From NCBI GenBank assembly GCA_036897095.1, contig JAYMSP010001383.1, forward strand, positions 1-32,813: a stretch of DNA of 32,813 nucleotides, given 5' to 3'. Numbering within the stretch: position 1 is the stretch's first letter; every line of letters starts with the position of its first letter. The notes beneath the pieces are model-generated. The model made no database searches and was not told the origin of the DNA. It worked only from the letters and a program-made list of their open reading frames with translations. The stretch comes from Plantago elongata. Taxonomy: Eukaryota > Streptophyta > Magnoliopsida > Lamiales > Plantaginaceae. Positions 1-11,700 of this stretch are shown here, one piece after another. The position numbers and the translations under genes were made by a program.

Positions 1-2480
1 ACATTACTTGTTGAAAATAAAATATTAATTTAATAAATTCTCTATTTTTTAAATTTCATTATTTTATTTTATCTTATTTAATAAATTAATATTTTAATTT
101 AATTATAAAATAATTTATTTAATTTATAGTAGTATTCAAGATTGGTGCCTATGGATTCGTCTTGTCAAGACGAATTCAAATATATGTTCAAAATATTTTT
201 CGGATATTTATAGATAAAGTTGTATGCATATATTAAAATTTATCTATGTAATATGGTATCAAAAATAAACTAACTAAACATGGAGAAAGAAAACGTCAAT
301 ATCTAAAATAAAATGAATGTAATAATGGAAGGCTTTGGAATATTCATTTTATTATTGCTAATTTCATAATTATTTTTGAAATTGAGAAAGATTGTGGGTG
401 AAGATAGTCCATCGACTTTAAATAATATATAGATAAATGTAGATTGGCTAAAGGCCCTGCGACTTGCATCTCCTTCCAATCCAATTATTTACCAAATCAT
501 CATCGATCAATTTCTTGCATCTCCTTTACAGTCAGACCGTCTATGATCAGGAATCTTCACTAAGCTTTGTCCCAAGAACGATACAAAGATTGTGAGCAAC
601 CAGGACAAGGAAAGGATCAAAGGAAAGACTGGATCAAAGTCCAACTATATAATTTATGTTTCTATTTGACGATTTACTGAATTGGAGATATTAAATTCAG
701 GTTTCATTCAATTTTAATAATATCAGATTAGGAATATGTAATTTATATATTTATTTGTAATTATAATATTAAGGTGTATAATTCTAAAGGTATATTTAAA
801 TTATGTGTTTTTATTTTTATTTTTATTAGATATTGGTAAAGAAGTTAATAATCTGAATATAATAACAAATATACTTGTCGAATGTGATGGAAATCAATGG
901 TTGTGGGCGATGGGAAATAATAGTTGAAGACGATAAAAAGCAATGCATACATGTTAGATGTTGATATATTGACTGATAATATTCTAAGTAGTAATCTTGC
1001 AACGATAAAAAAAATCTAATTAAACAATCTATGAATGTACTGGCCATGAGTTTCACATAGTGTGAGGCAGTTTTGAGGACATTTTTCTAAAATGTACCTA
1101 CATAATTAAAGAAATTGTAAATATTAATTAAAACGTTTGCATTCTTAATAACTTATTACTTAACAATATAAACATTTTAATCGATAATATTGATCCATTT
1201 TTATATAATTCATCAAAAGATTGTATCTTGTATACTTACGCATCATCTTTTGTTTTCAGAAAAAGTTTAATATTATTTTATTATATTATTCTTTTTTAAA
1301 TGGTTAAAGGGTGTTTCGAATCCCATGTATTAGTTTGAGCCGTAAATGTGGATGAGGACCCTATTGAAACATGCGCGTAGGTGTTACGGACAAAGAAGAC
1401 GGTGCTCCATTCCAGCTTTTCCACCTTACAATGACAAGTTTACAACGATTGAGATAAAAAATTCATCCAGATGCTGCCACGTTAACGTTATATCCATCTG
1501 ACTATCTATACTCTTTTTGTACACTATTCTGTTCTGTTTCTGGTTGGTGGGATCCAGTTTGTTGTTTTTAAATTAGTTTCTGTATATAATTAGGGATATA
1601 TTGATGCTGATGATCTGTGGAGGAATTATTTCTTTCACGTACCATGATCACTACTCACTATCAAATCTTAGGCATATTACAAAATACAACCCAACTAATT
1701 CAATTTAGCTTCAAGTCACTTCAATCATTTTTCACTTGTCTTACAAATATATTTGTGTATACAATTTGGGTTCTGCATTCCAAGTCCTATCTTATAAATT
1801 TATTACTTAAATTCAAAACAAGAGAAAGAAAATGTGTGGATGGCATCTGGGTTAATAGTCCAATACCAACCCCTAGTAGATAGGCTAGTAGATTGAAATC
1901 ATTATAAAATAGTATTTAAATAATTCATAAAACAACAAAACTTGACTCATTTGATTTAGAAAAACGTCTAGACCGTTTAAATTAAAATTTAAATTGAGTT
2001 GTTGTATATGTGAAAATAATACAAAAGTTCAATTTGAGTTGAGATAATAAGTCAATTTAAATTGTGTATTCGTTTTTAGTCTGGTTAGCATAAAGTTATC
2101 CGTTTAATTTATGTTTATAATAACTTTATTTATTAGCGCGTAATCCGTCATTTCGATAACTACTCTAAACCGATTTAATCTAATTTTCCACAAAACGAAT
2201 TAATTGAATGTGAATTAGATTAGATTAGTTTATAATATTGACATTGACATGTCTAGTGAGCCAAAAATCTCCAGAAAGACAAGAAAAGCGAGCGGGCAAG
2301 ATCATTCACATGCACCATTCCATACTAAGACGAAACAACACTCTCCCCATTTATGATTCCGAACCAAAACTCAAACTAAACAATCAACACACAAATCCAC
2401 GCCATACCCCGTGATTGATTCTTTCCTTATCATAAATCTCCAGATACCAAAAAAAGAATCCAAACCAAACAATCGACCAA
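1..2480. other. AT-rich intergenic DNA, no gene seen
   Basis: I find no coding exon here with recognisable protein similarity. The short open frames are interrupted and low in complexity. The stretch is strongly AT-rich, with a perfect interrupted palindrome at 155-175. From about 1960 to 2240 there are short motifs of the kind left by decayed transposons, but no ends or target duplications. The last hundred bases should hold the promoter and 5'UTR of the polygalacturonase-like gene at 2481. I see no convincing TATA box there. Confidence 0.5.
155..175. repeat. Perfect 10-bp inverted repeat with 1-nt centre
   Basis: The arm ATTCGTCTTG at 155-164 is followed by a single T and then CAAGACGAAT, its exact reverse complement. 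It lies in AT-rich non-coding DNA with no gene within 2 kb. It may be a transposon relic or a chance palindrome. Confidence 0.6.
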
Positions 2481-5400
2481 ATGGAAGGTGAGAGCAAATT
2501 GCTAAACGGGATAATCAAACCGAGCTTCACAAAGCCATCATGGGCCTTCCTCTCCCTCGTCCTTTTCGCCGCCGCCGTTTGCGGCTTCCAGCTCTTCACC
2601 AACGACCCAATTCTCCGCCCCTTCTCGGCCCGTGACGAAAATAAAAGCCCATTGGGCTGCTCCGGCGAGTTTCCGGCGAGGAAGGTGGTGAAATCGATTT
2701 TGGAGTTCGGTGGGGTCGGAGATGGGAGGACGTCGAATACGGCGGCGTTTAGGAAAGCGGTGAGTTTTATGGAGGAGTTTAAGGGGAAAGGTGGGTCCCA
2801 GCTTAACATTCCGAAAGGGAGGTGGTTAACGGGGAGTTTTAATGTGACGAGTGATTTCACGTTGTTTCTTGAACATGGTGCTTCTATTTTGGGATCCCAG
2901 GTGATTATCGTTTATTTAATGCTTAATCTGTTGTTTGTTTTTAATAAAAATTGAGTCTTGTTTACTTATCACTAATTATGGTTGCATTGCATTTTGTGCT
3001 TTTTCGTTTTTCGAGATTTATTTCTTGTGTTTGTGTGAGCTGTTGAGATTCATGGAGAACTCCAATCTCGATGATGCACATGGCATGTGTTTCTTCTTCG
3101 AAATTAGATACTTTATTTGATAAAGAGTAAGTGCTGAATTTGCTGATTATGCCAAATGCTTGGATGCAGTAGGTGTGGTTTTTCTTATGTTTAGTAGTAA
3201 ATCGTGGCGTTTACAAGAATTTGATCCGAAAATGTTTCTACTCAAATTCGAGCAGTTTGGCAGTGGGGTATCAAGTTGGAAATGTTTGTCATTGAGTTGG
3301 GGTAATGGCCTAATGGGTTAGTGGGAATAAATTGATTGGATGGAAAGTGTTTTCAGAGATTTTTCATGAGATAGCCAGGGCCAGAGACCCGGATATGCTC
3401 TCTTAGTGGAGTACTTAGGGCTGACCTTGGTGACTTTAGTGCATTTTGAGATATAGACGAGCCTAGAAAACGAACTATTTCCATGGAATACCCGAGGCCA
3501 TACACCTAGATATGCATATAATGGAGTACTTAGAGCTGACCATGGTAATTTGATTGAGTTTTGAGAAATAGACAAGGCTAGAAATTAAACTTTCTTTATG
3601 GAATAGCTGAGGCCATACACCTAGATATACTATATGTAATGGAATACTTAAGAGTTAGGGTCATTATGCAAGTTCATACTTAGCTACTAAACATCACTGC
3701 TTAAAGCTGAGTCTTTGTGACATAACACAAGTTTCGCCACTAATTTTTTCCTCATTGACAATTATGATAAATGGGACCGCATTCAAGAACTTTCATGAAT
3801 ATAGTATTGTGAACAACATTTGATGACTGTAAAAAGAAGAATTAATGAGTCCTTCTTTAGGACAGTGGGGACATCATGTTAGTTCAAAAGGAATTTGAAT
3901 GTTGATGTTCTAATTATGTCATTTTAGTTTTGAGCTGATTATCATTGGACAAGGCCGAAAGCGTTTGTTGGTTTTCTTTCTCTAATCCCTTTAACTTTTG
4001 ATAGTAGGACCCCGAAGAATGGCCCCTAATCGAGCCGTTGCCTTCTTATGGCAGAGGCAGAGAAAGGCTTGGACCGAGACACATTAGCCTTATTCATGGG
4101 AACTCTCTTACCAATGTCGTAATTACTGGTAAGTGACAGACAATGATTTTTGCTTATAGACATTTCATATGGACTGATAAGCAATCTAGCCATGTTTGAA
4201 TTTTGAAATAGGTTCATTAGTTTAGTTGTATACAATTTGACTAAGAGGTACCCTTGTTGTCAAGCTGCATCAGGAGTCTTCATTTTCAGCAACTTGATCC
4301 CTGTTTAGTCTTGAAATGTTGTAATGAATTGGGTTGAATCACTGTGTAGGGCATAATGGCACGATAGACGGGCAGGGAAAGATGTGGTGGGATCTATGGT
4401 GGAACAAGACGTTGAATCATACAAGAGGCCACCTTGTTGAACTGATCAACTCCCAAAACATTGTAATATCCAACCTGACTTTCCGAAACTCTCCATTTTG
4501 GACCATCCATCCTGTTTATTGCAGGTTAGTCGGCAGATATGTTATTGTAATTATCACTGTGTGTTTATTTAATTATTCTGCACTGTTAGGCCTAATTAAA
4601 CTCATTATTATATATAGTTAGGTGTCAGAAACAACTTGCTTGTATGAGGTGGTGTCCTTTTAAAAGAATCCAAAACTGTTTTCTAATGAAAAGTAGATCT
4701 GAGGCGTATTCCGTTGTCACTAGTGATGATTATCATGAAAAAGAGAATATCATATCAGCTTATATTAAGGGGAAAGAAACAAACTTGTATCAGCAACAAA
4801 GTAAAATAATGGCTATTGATTCTTGTCATTTAGTATGAGATTATTAGCCGAAGCAAGATACATGAAGTTAATGAATCAACTGTTATTAAGCCTTTTGAAC
4901 CAACTTTCATTAGTTAAAAAGAAGATATTTTGTTCAAAGACCATGAAAGTTGAAAACCACAGGGAATATTAGCTGCAACTTACAAATGGAGGCCTGTAGT
5001 AAGTACAATGTGAACAAGTCTAACATGGCCTGCATTTAACTCTTCCGAAATTTCAAAGGATTTCTGTTGAATTTGATTTTATGCCTTTTTAGTTTTTATA
5101 ATTGTTAAAGTATGAGGAAATATTACGTTCCAATAACATGCTATAATCAAAGTAACTTCTGTTTTTTCTTGCTGTTTGTATTTTCATCTATATGTGACCG
5201 TGAAAGTATACAGTTCTCTTGATGAAATTTCTACTTCTCCCAGCAACGTTGTGATCAGAGACATGACAATCTTGGCACCTTTAAATGCACCAAACACTGA
5301 TGGAATAGATCCAGGTACAGCAATTTACGACAGTGTATAAAAAGATGCATTAACAACATATAAATAATTCAAAATCCATGTTTTTGTTCCACAGATTCGA

Positions 5401-6014
5401 GTAGCAATGTTTGTATTGAGGATTGTTACATTGAGAGTGGTGATGACCTAGTGGCAGTGAAAAGTGGTTGGGACCAATACGGCATAGACATGGCTCGACC
5501 AAGTGTGAATATAACTGTTAGACGAGTTTCAGGGACAACTCCCACTTGTTCTGGAATTGGAATCGGGAGTGAGATGTCTGGAGGGATCGAAAATGTTTTA
5601 ATAGAGGACATGCACATTAAAGATTCGGCAGCTGGGGTTCGGATCAAAACTGACAAGGGTAGAGGAGGATATATTAGAAATGTCACGATACGTAATATAG
5701 TGATGGAGAAAGTCAAAGTGCCCATAAGGTTTAGCCGGGGTGCTAATGACCATCCAGACGAGAAATGGGATCGTAATGCATTACCAGAAGTGAAAGGAAT
5801 TTCGATTAGTAATGTTGTTAGTCGAGGTTCAAGAAAAGCCCCCTTGCTGATAGGGATAAAGGGAGCTCCGTTTGAGGAGATTTATATGAGAAATGTTAGT
5901 TTACTTGGTCTACCTCTGTCAGCAAATTGGAGTTGTGAATATGTCTCTGGTTCCGCTGAAGGAGTGTCACCAGTACCATGTATGGAGCTGCGTAAGAACG
6001 GCTCCTCATCTTGA
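2481..6014 (+). CDS. GH28 polygalacturonase-like protein, five exons
   Basis: Likely exons are 2481-2900, 4008-4128, 4350-4524, 5244-5314 and 5395-6014, with GT-AG introns and phases that join into 468 codons. GH28 enzymes hydrolyse alpha-1,4-galacturonan in cell-wall pectin. Visible family signatures are HNGTIDGQG after the second junction, NTDGIDPDSS (about residues 256-265), SGDDLVAVKSG (277-287) and VRIKTDKGRGGYI (344-356). These supply the catalytic aspartates and the RIK motif. The usual GHG motif is replaced by GIG (316-318) within CSGIGIGSEMSGG. A hydrophobic stretch at about residues 21-38, after a charged start, looks like a signal anchor. The first intron, about 1.1 kb, holds a tandem repeat. 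The start is the first ATG before the hydrophobic segment. The fold and family are secure, but activity is uncertain because of the missing histidine. Confidence 0.9.
3345..3672. repeat. Diverged 115-117-bp tandem repeat in polygalacturonase intron 1
   Basis: About 2.7 copies lie head to tail. GAGTACTTAGGGCTGACC at 3409 recurs with one change at 3524. GAGGCCATACACCTAGATAT at 3494 recurs at 3609, and a looser version starts near 3377. Spacing is 115-117 bases. The repeat lies wholly inside the first intron and has no coding potential. It could be a decayed local duplication or part of an unknown repeat family. Confidence 0.75.
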
Positions 6015-6989
6015 TGTATGTGGGGTCCACGTGGAGCAGCCGCTCCAATTCCAGTTTCGCATTATAAAGTGGTTGGGGATACTTGAAAAATACAGTTTTG
6101 ATGGATACGGTTTGACGATATAATATTGACTACACTCTGCTCGAGTTCACTGGCTTCTAGGATGAGAGGGCAAACGGACTATATTTAGTAAATTTTCTCG
6201 TTTTAATTTGTGTAGCAATGGAGATGACTCAGTACACAGTGCATGAGGAGACAGACCAAGGATTGCACTGGATAACAGATTGCGACTGACGGACCGAGCC
6301 AGATCATTCGGCTAGAACCTCCTGTTTCATCTGGATTCGTGCTTGTTCGCGACTTGGTTTTGGATACAGGAATGTTCACAAGGTCTGATTATTTAACCCA
6401 AGCGCAGTGTTGCCCCATGAGTTTGCGGAGGTTTTGAGTGTTTAAAAATAGATTTAATTCTTTGTATGTATTACTGAACAGTAAAATGGTTCCTACTTCA
6501 TAATTTAACATTGCAAGATCATGTTATACATCTTATCCACTGTTTTTTGCTGTCCACTGCTATTCAGCATCCACAAACATTGCTAATCTGGTTCGAACAT
6601 AGTAGAGCTCTAGAAGTGTTTTTTATATCTGTTGACAAAGACTCAACTCAATCCCTTTTGGGAACTCAAGTTCGAAATTCAAGTCCCCAACCAGTTTAGC
6701 CAACGAATCCTTTCTCTTTTTTTTTTGAATCTGATGTTCTTGTTTTATGAGTTGCAGCAAGCCAGTAACACAATAGCATGTATAATACTTATACTGGTGA
6801 AATAGATTCTCAAACTCTTGCAGTTAGCTGATTGATGTTTCACAGATTAATAAACTGCTTGTATATGAGCAAAAACTAACAAAAAAGAAAGTACATTAAA
6901 GATCATATAATGGATTTGGAAGTTCACACAATGAATTTCTTAGAGTCAGGAAATAGATACATCTCTTGGTACACCAAGCTTTTACAATT
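6015..6989. other. Intergenic region between convergent GH28 and PSAN genes
   Basis: The 5' part is probably the 3'UTR of the polygalacturonase-like gene. It includes an 8-bp G-box-like palindrome CCACGTGG at 6027-6034, which has no evident role in this position. The 3' part should hold the PSAN 3'UTR, read on the minus strand. No further gene is visible. Confidence 0.5.
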
Positions 6990-7667
6990 TTACCACTTCC
7001 AGAATACATTTGAGCCACACTTGTATTTGTCTTTTCCCTTGCACTCCAAATCCAAATCATCAGAAATGAATGGTACTTTCTGCCACAAACAAATCAAAGA
7101 AACCATATCAGATCATCATCAAATGACTAAAAAGTACACTAGCTAGACTGATTAATATTCAAGATTTCAAGGTCTGACCTTAAGCTTGGCAAGATCTTGG
7201 CAACCAGTGAAGTTCTCAGGGAACTTGCATGTTCCGAACTGAACTGTGAACGCTCTCGCGAAGTTTGCACCGCTTGTCGCAAGCCTCTTCTGGTCATTCA
7301 ATTCCTACAATCACCGAAAACCTTATTAAGCACAACGATGAGTTATGTGTCGAAAAGATTACGTTTCTTCTTGGGGGCAAATTACCTTGTTAGCCTTGCT
7401 CTTCTCCAAGTACTCATCAATGACACCGGCATGAGCGGAAGAGGTGGAGATACCGACGGTTAGAAGGGCGGCGAAACCGAGAATTGCGGCCTTTTTCCCA
7501 AAATCGTTGGAGTTAGAAACACTCTGCTGTTGGCACCTGATCACAGGCAATTTCTGTACAGAGCCAACTGGGGTAGCAACAGGCAATGATGCAGTGACCT
7601 TTGAGTTGAGCTCAGGTCCTGATATGGCATAGTTGCAAGCCAACACACTCGAGTTCATGGCTACCAT
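6990..7667 (-). CDS. PSAN: Photosystem I reaction centre subunit N (PsaN), chloroplast precursor
   Basis: Exons on the minus strand are 7667-7386, 7304-7179 and 7079-6990, giving 165 codons. PsaN is a small extrinsic photosystem I protein on the lumen side of the thylakoid, linked to plastocyanin docking. The mature part is plain to read: GVIDEYLEKSKANK at the end of exon 1, FGTCKFPENFTGCQDLAK in exon 2, and ECKGKDKYKCGSNVFWKW at the C-terminus, with four conserved cysteines. Residues 1 to about 55 form a Ser/Val-rich chloroplast transit peptide. Residues 60-80 form a hydrophobic lumen-targeting segment ending in AHA, so cleavage is expected before Gly81, leaving about 85 residues. The targeting segment starts with a Lys-Lys pair at 58-59. 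A second ATG three codons in could also serve. Light-type promoter motifs lie upstream. Confidence 0.95.
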
Positions 7668-7785
7668 TTTTTTTATGATTGATTTACAGAGAGTTTCAGC
7701 AATGAAAGCAGAGAATTTAATAATGGGATTGTGGTGTAAATTATAGTTTATGGAGATGAAGAGTGATGATGTGGAAGGGGTGTAA

Positions 7786-7840
7786 TTAGGGTTTGTGGTG
7801 AGAGTGTGGATAAGGTGAGATTGCCTCACTCCTCATTGGC
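7786..7840 (-). promoter_or_regulatory. Telo-box, I-box and CCAAT motifs upstream of PSAN
   Basis: About 120-175 bases upstream of the PSAN ATG lie a telo-box core (AAACCCTAA on the minus strand, 7786-7794), a GATAAG I-box (plus strand, 7809-7814, in the context GGATAAGGTG), and a CCAAT sequence (minus strand, 7836-7840). I-boxes are common in light-regulated photosynthesis promoters and telo-boxes in strongly expressed genes. The motifs are seen directly. Their function here is inferred. Confidence 0.45.
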
Positions 7841-8098
7841 AAATTGAGCTTTCCTACTTGAAATTGTGCTGCCTAATTCTGTGGTTAGATTGAAATCTGG
7901 GACCCATTTTGTGATCCAAATATGTTTATTTTGGATATGTAAATCTGTGATCTGTCAAACCTGATCCTAGTGAATACTGAATAGGAATTGACCCAGAGCC
8001 AACTCTCCCAACAACTTGATTTTTGCCTTCACAAACGTGGACTGAAAACCACGCTCTAGTAATATCAAGCCCCTCGTTCGATATACCTGAGCTAAAAA

Positions 8099-8121
8099 CT
8101 GTCGATTCATTAAATCGACAG
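8099..8121. repeat. 9-bp inverted repeat with 5-nt loop
   Basis: CTGTCGATT at 8099-8107 is followed by five bases and then AATCGACAG at 8113-8121, its exact reverse complement. There is no downstream T-run or other sign of function. It lies between PSAN and the SWIM-domain gene. Confidence 0.5.
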
Positions 8122-8762
8122 AAAGCAAACTAGGAGATATTCATTCTTCTGTAATCATTATGGAGTAACATTTAGCCAAATGACTCAAATGCTGCTCAGA
8201 AGCATGTAGCAAACTTCAGGCAAAACCGCAAACACATCAACAAGAAATGCTTCACATTCTAAACTCAAGAAATCCTTTCACTATTTCTGCCAAAGTGAAA
8301 AAAATAGCAGATATATTTTAGGATTTTATTCCATAATGACTGGGTGTTGAGTAGTAGAAGTGTTTATACAAAATGCAGTTCAGTAATTTGTAGGCATAAA
8401 CGAAAGAATTGAATCGGCCTAATGCTAAATATGATAAACTGGGTTTTGGGTGGTTTCAACTCTAAAAGGAATAGCTGATGACATAATGTAGTAACCTGAG
8501 AGAGAGATAACCGAGCCATGCTGTAGAAGAATTGTCGAGAAAGCACTTGGCAACGGACAACACAGACAGTCACACTTTGACAGAGCTTCGAAATTCCAAT
8601 GTCTGTTGAGACTTGGTCCTCGAACCAGTTCAGGACATGTCATGAAAGTTGGTAAGCAGCCTGATAATCAGCATATATCTTCTCGACCACTGCTGGGTTT
8701 GGTGTTATGAACATGCTATTTTTTTTTAAAGGTAAACAAAATTTTCCTATACATACATATAG

Positions 8763-11700
8763 TTAGTATAAACAAGACAGTTTCTTCCTCTTTCTCCTTT
8801 TTTTAGGAGCAGTGGCATTCTTTGTCACAATGTGGGAAGTAGAGCGCGAACCAAGGACAGGTGAGTGCTTCCCGGATGATGTTCTAGTTCTTTTACCAAC
8901 CCATTTTGTTGGCATTTTTTCTACCACCGCACCAATATCACTGGACTTGTTTAATTCAACGAGATTCTGAACTTGATCAACCATTTGATGTGCCCAGGCA
9001 GTTGAAATGTCCAAATCCATAGAGTCATCCATGGGTTTTTGCCATAGATCCATTAGAATATTCTTAAGCGATTGAAGTGACATGGAAGACCGATAGCACT
9101 TTTGATTTTCACACATCATATTGACCTTAATGACATGCTTGCAGAGGTTTCCTTGTAACGACCACTTGCAATCACAGTGGGCAAATTCAGAACCAGGATT
9201 CCAAACCACTCGGGCTGTGGTGCTGTCTTTCTGAGAGAGAACTTTTGCAAACAGGTTCTCTTCATTTAATGTAACAGAACTGTCAGGTATTTGAAGGGCC
9301 CTGTGCCATGAAGTAGAAGCAATATATTCCTCCTTTACATGTTTGAACGAATCACTTTCATCTGCATAACGGTCTACCCAGTAGCTAGAATGTAACTCAG
9401 TCGTCAATTTGTGAACTAACCAATCAACTCTTTGAAGAGAACCAAGAAGTGTTTCATCATAGAGCTTTGCCTTTAGCTTCACGTGATATGCTTCAATTGC
9501 ACCAGAAGCTTCCTGGCTCGCTAGTGGAAGTGTTTTCATCGATGTGAGCCACATTCCTGCAGCCATGATAAGCACATGACAAGGGGAAAAGGAAATTGGC
9601 GGTTTATACACTATTACTTGTTCCCATGCGATAGCTTTGAGGGAGAAAAGGTAAATCACATCAGTAACAGTGCATTTATAATCGAACTGTAAACTTCAGT
9701 ATTCGGTATGTTATCATATTTGAGAGGGGATCAGTGAAAGAGCCAAACTATGGGGATCACATGTAATTATTCCGCAGTGAACAATGATGAAAATTTTCCT
9801 CCATGCCATGGAAAATATCAAAGTGCAGGAAAACATTGCATCAGTAGTAATTATTTTCTTAAGATTCTTATGCATGGATGGATGTCGGAGGTATGAGATA
9901 CAACATTCAACAGGAGAGAAGAAAATCAGCATACCAATTTTGGGAACCCAAGACGCCTTGAAATATTGCATGAAGGAACTTTGATCAACAAAATCCAGAA
10001 AGAATTCCTCCAAGGAAACAGCAACATCCACTCCACCCCAAATACTGTAAACAATTTCTCCCAAGCGCTTAAACATTTCTCTCTGAACTTCAATATTATT
10101 GCATTTCCTGACAATGTGCTTTAGCCAAGCTCGGCGAATGCGCCAAAAGGAAAATAGTATAGGACAGCTAAATATTTCCCTGGGAAACCAATTCAATTCC
10201 ACCAGTTAGCTTCAATATGCTGAACAAAGGAAGCTTAAAAAAGGAAACAAGAAGGTAAAATGATTTGCCTTATTGGATCGATCTCTGCAGCAGCATCATC
10301 TATTAAGAAACCACTGGGTTTCCATCCAGTGTCAACTAAGTGAACTCGATCTAGTAGTGCTTTCATCCATTTAGCCACATCTGCCTTGGCAACACTATGG
10401 GTAATGATCCAAGCAACAGGGAGTGCATGCTGTCTCGAGTCAAATACAAGAAGTGTGCAAAGGGGGTACTGTAGGAAAATAAATCATAATTTAAGAATTC
10501 TGTGACACAGCATATTCAAATGATACACTTTTCAAGTATCACAATACTTTTACCTTAAGCCTCTTCACTCCAAATGTCGAATCAACTGCAATGATATTTT
10601 GATGGCCAAAACGGACCATTTGCTGCAATTGCCATTCAGTCTGTATTCCCAATACAAAAGGATTTGTTTCCGATTTATCCTGATACAAGAAAATAGACTT
10701 CTTATTCCTCTCTGCCCATAGGCGAATGCTTGCTTGGTCATCCAAATCCAGCTCATGAGAGGTCCGTTTAATGATCATCCCAAGCTTTTGCACGTATTGA
10801 GAAGCATGGCTTTTCAATTTTGCATCGGCACCACCATAGCGCTCAATACCCTCAATGTGTTTCTCCAATACATTCTCCTCAGGGATACCAAGATATATCA
10901 TTGACATGGTTTGTTGTTGAATCTCACTACCCACATATGGAAACTTCTTGGCACCAGGGCCTATTGCATCTCTATCTAGGGGACCATGGCAAACAATACC
11001 AGCTTTGTTCACATGCCGCCTGTCATTATATACAAGAAGTGCGACAGAAGGGCAAGCATAGAGACGCTTCACAATAAAATGGCAAGTACAACCTCGCATA
11101 GATTGAGGCCTAGCAGCACGATTTCGAGTATTTAACCGATATCTTCTACTTGGCAATATACTTCCACCTTCTCCATAATTTTCAGGTCCAAATGAACACC
11201 AATACCTTCACATAGAATAGAAATAATAAATACTTTGAAAATTCCATAAGAGATTAACATATTTGCAGGGAGGGGAAGATCTTACAAAGAAATTAAAAGA
11301 TACATAGAAGTAGCAGCAGCCCAATGTTTCAACATCTCTGAAATCCTAAACTGGATCAATTATCCGCATAATTCTACAATAGTCATCCTTGGTCAATGAA
11401 AAATAATATCTGAACTTGCAAAATAAGTGATTGTCACTTATAAGGTACTAACTAGAAACATTCAACAAAGTCTAAGACTACCAGTTAACCTGATGGTGCA
11501 ATTTGATTTTCTTTCTTATCTACATAATATACAAAGTTGAATGCTGTCAGAAGCTCGGTCCGAATTTTCTTCTAGAATGGGAGTTAATTTTGAATATTAT
11601 CTGAGTTATACAGCCATTTCTTCTAGAGATCATTTCTTCCACAAGTACACCTTGCACTGCAAGATTCCAATTATTTTCCTATCCTTTTATATTTTCTTTA

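Larger units (their letters stand above)
7668..8762. other. PSAN promoter and spacer to the transposase-derived gene
   Basis: The first 200 bases upstream of PSAN hold the 5'UTR and promoter motifs listed separately. The rest, to 8762, includes the probable 3'UTR of the SWIM-domain gene and an inverted repeat at 8099-8121. No open frame here resembles a known protein. Confidence 0.5.

Noticed and set aside
1305..1330. B-box-like GTTTCGAATCCC, possible tRNA or SINE
   Set aside because: No A-box, no cloverleaf pairing, no A-tail and no flanking duplication.
2384..2860. Long minus-strand open frame opposite GH28 exon 1
   Set aside because: It is the antisense shadow of the strongly coding first exon and has no recognisable protein features.
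7668..7829. N-terminal extension of PsaN from an upstream in-frame ATG
   Set aside because: The extension reads through promoter and leader DNA and is unlike any transit peptide. The ATG at 7667 fits PsaN length.
9557..9659. Extended open frame at the start of SWIM-gene exon 5
   Set aside because: It reads into the intron. The GCAG acceptor before GAATGTGG joins exon 4 in phase.
9784..9984. Plus-strand open frame opposite exon 4 of the SWIM gene
   Set aside because: Antisense shadow of a coding exon with no independent support.
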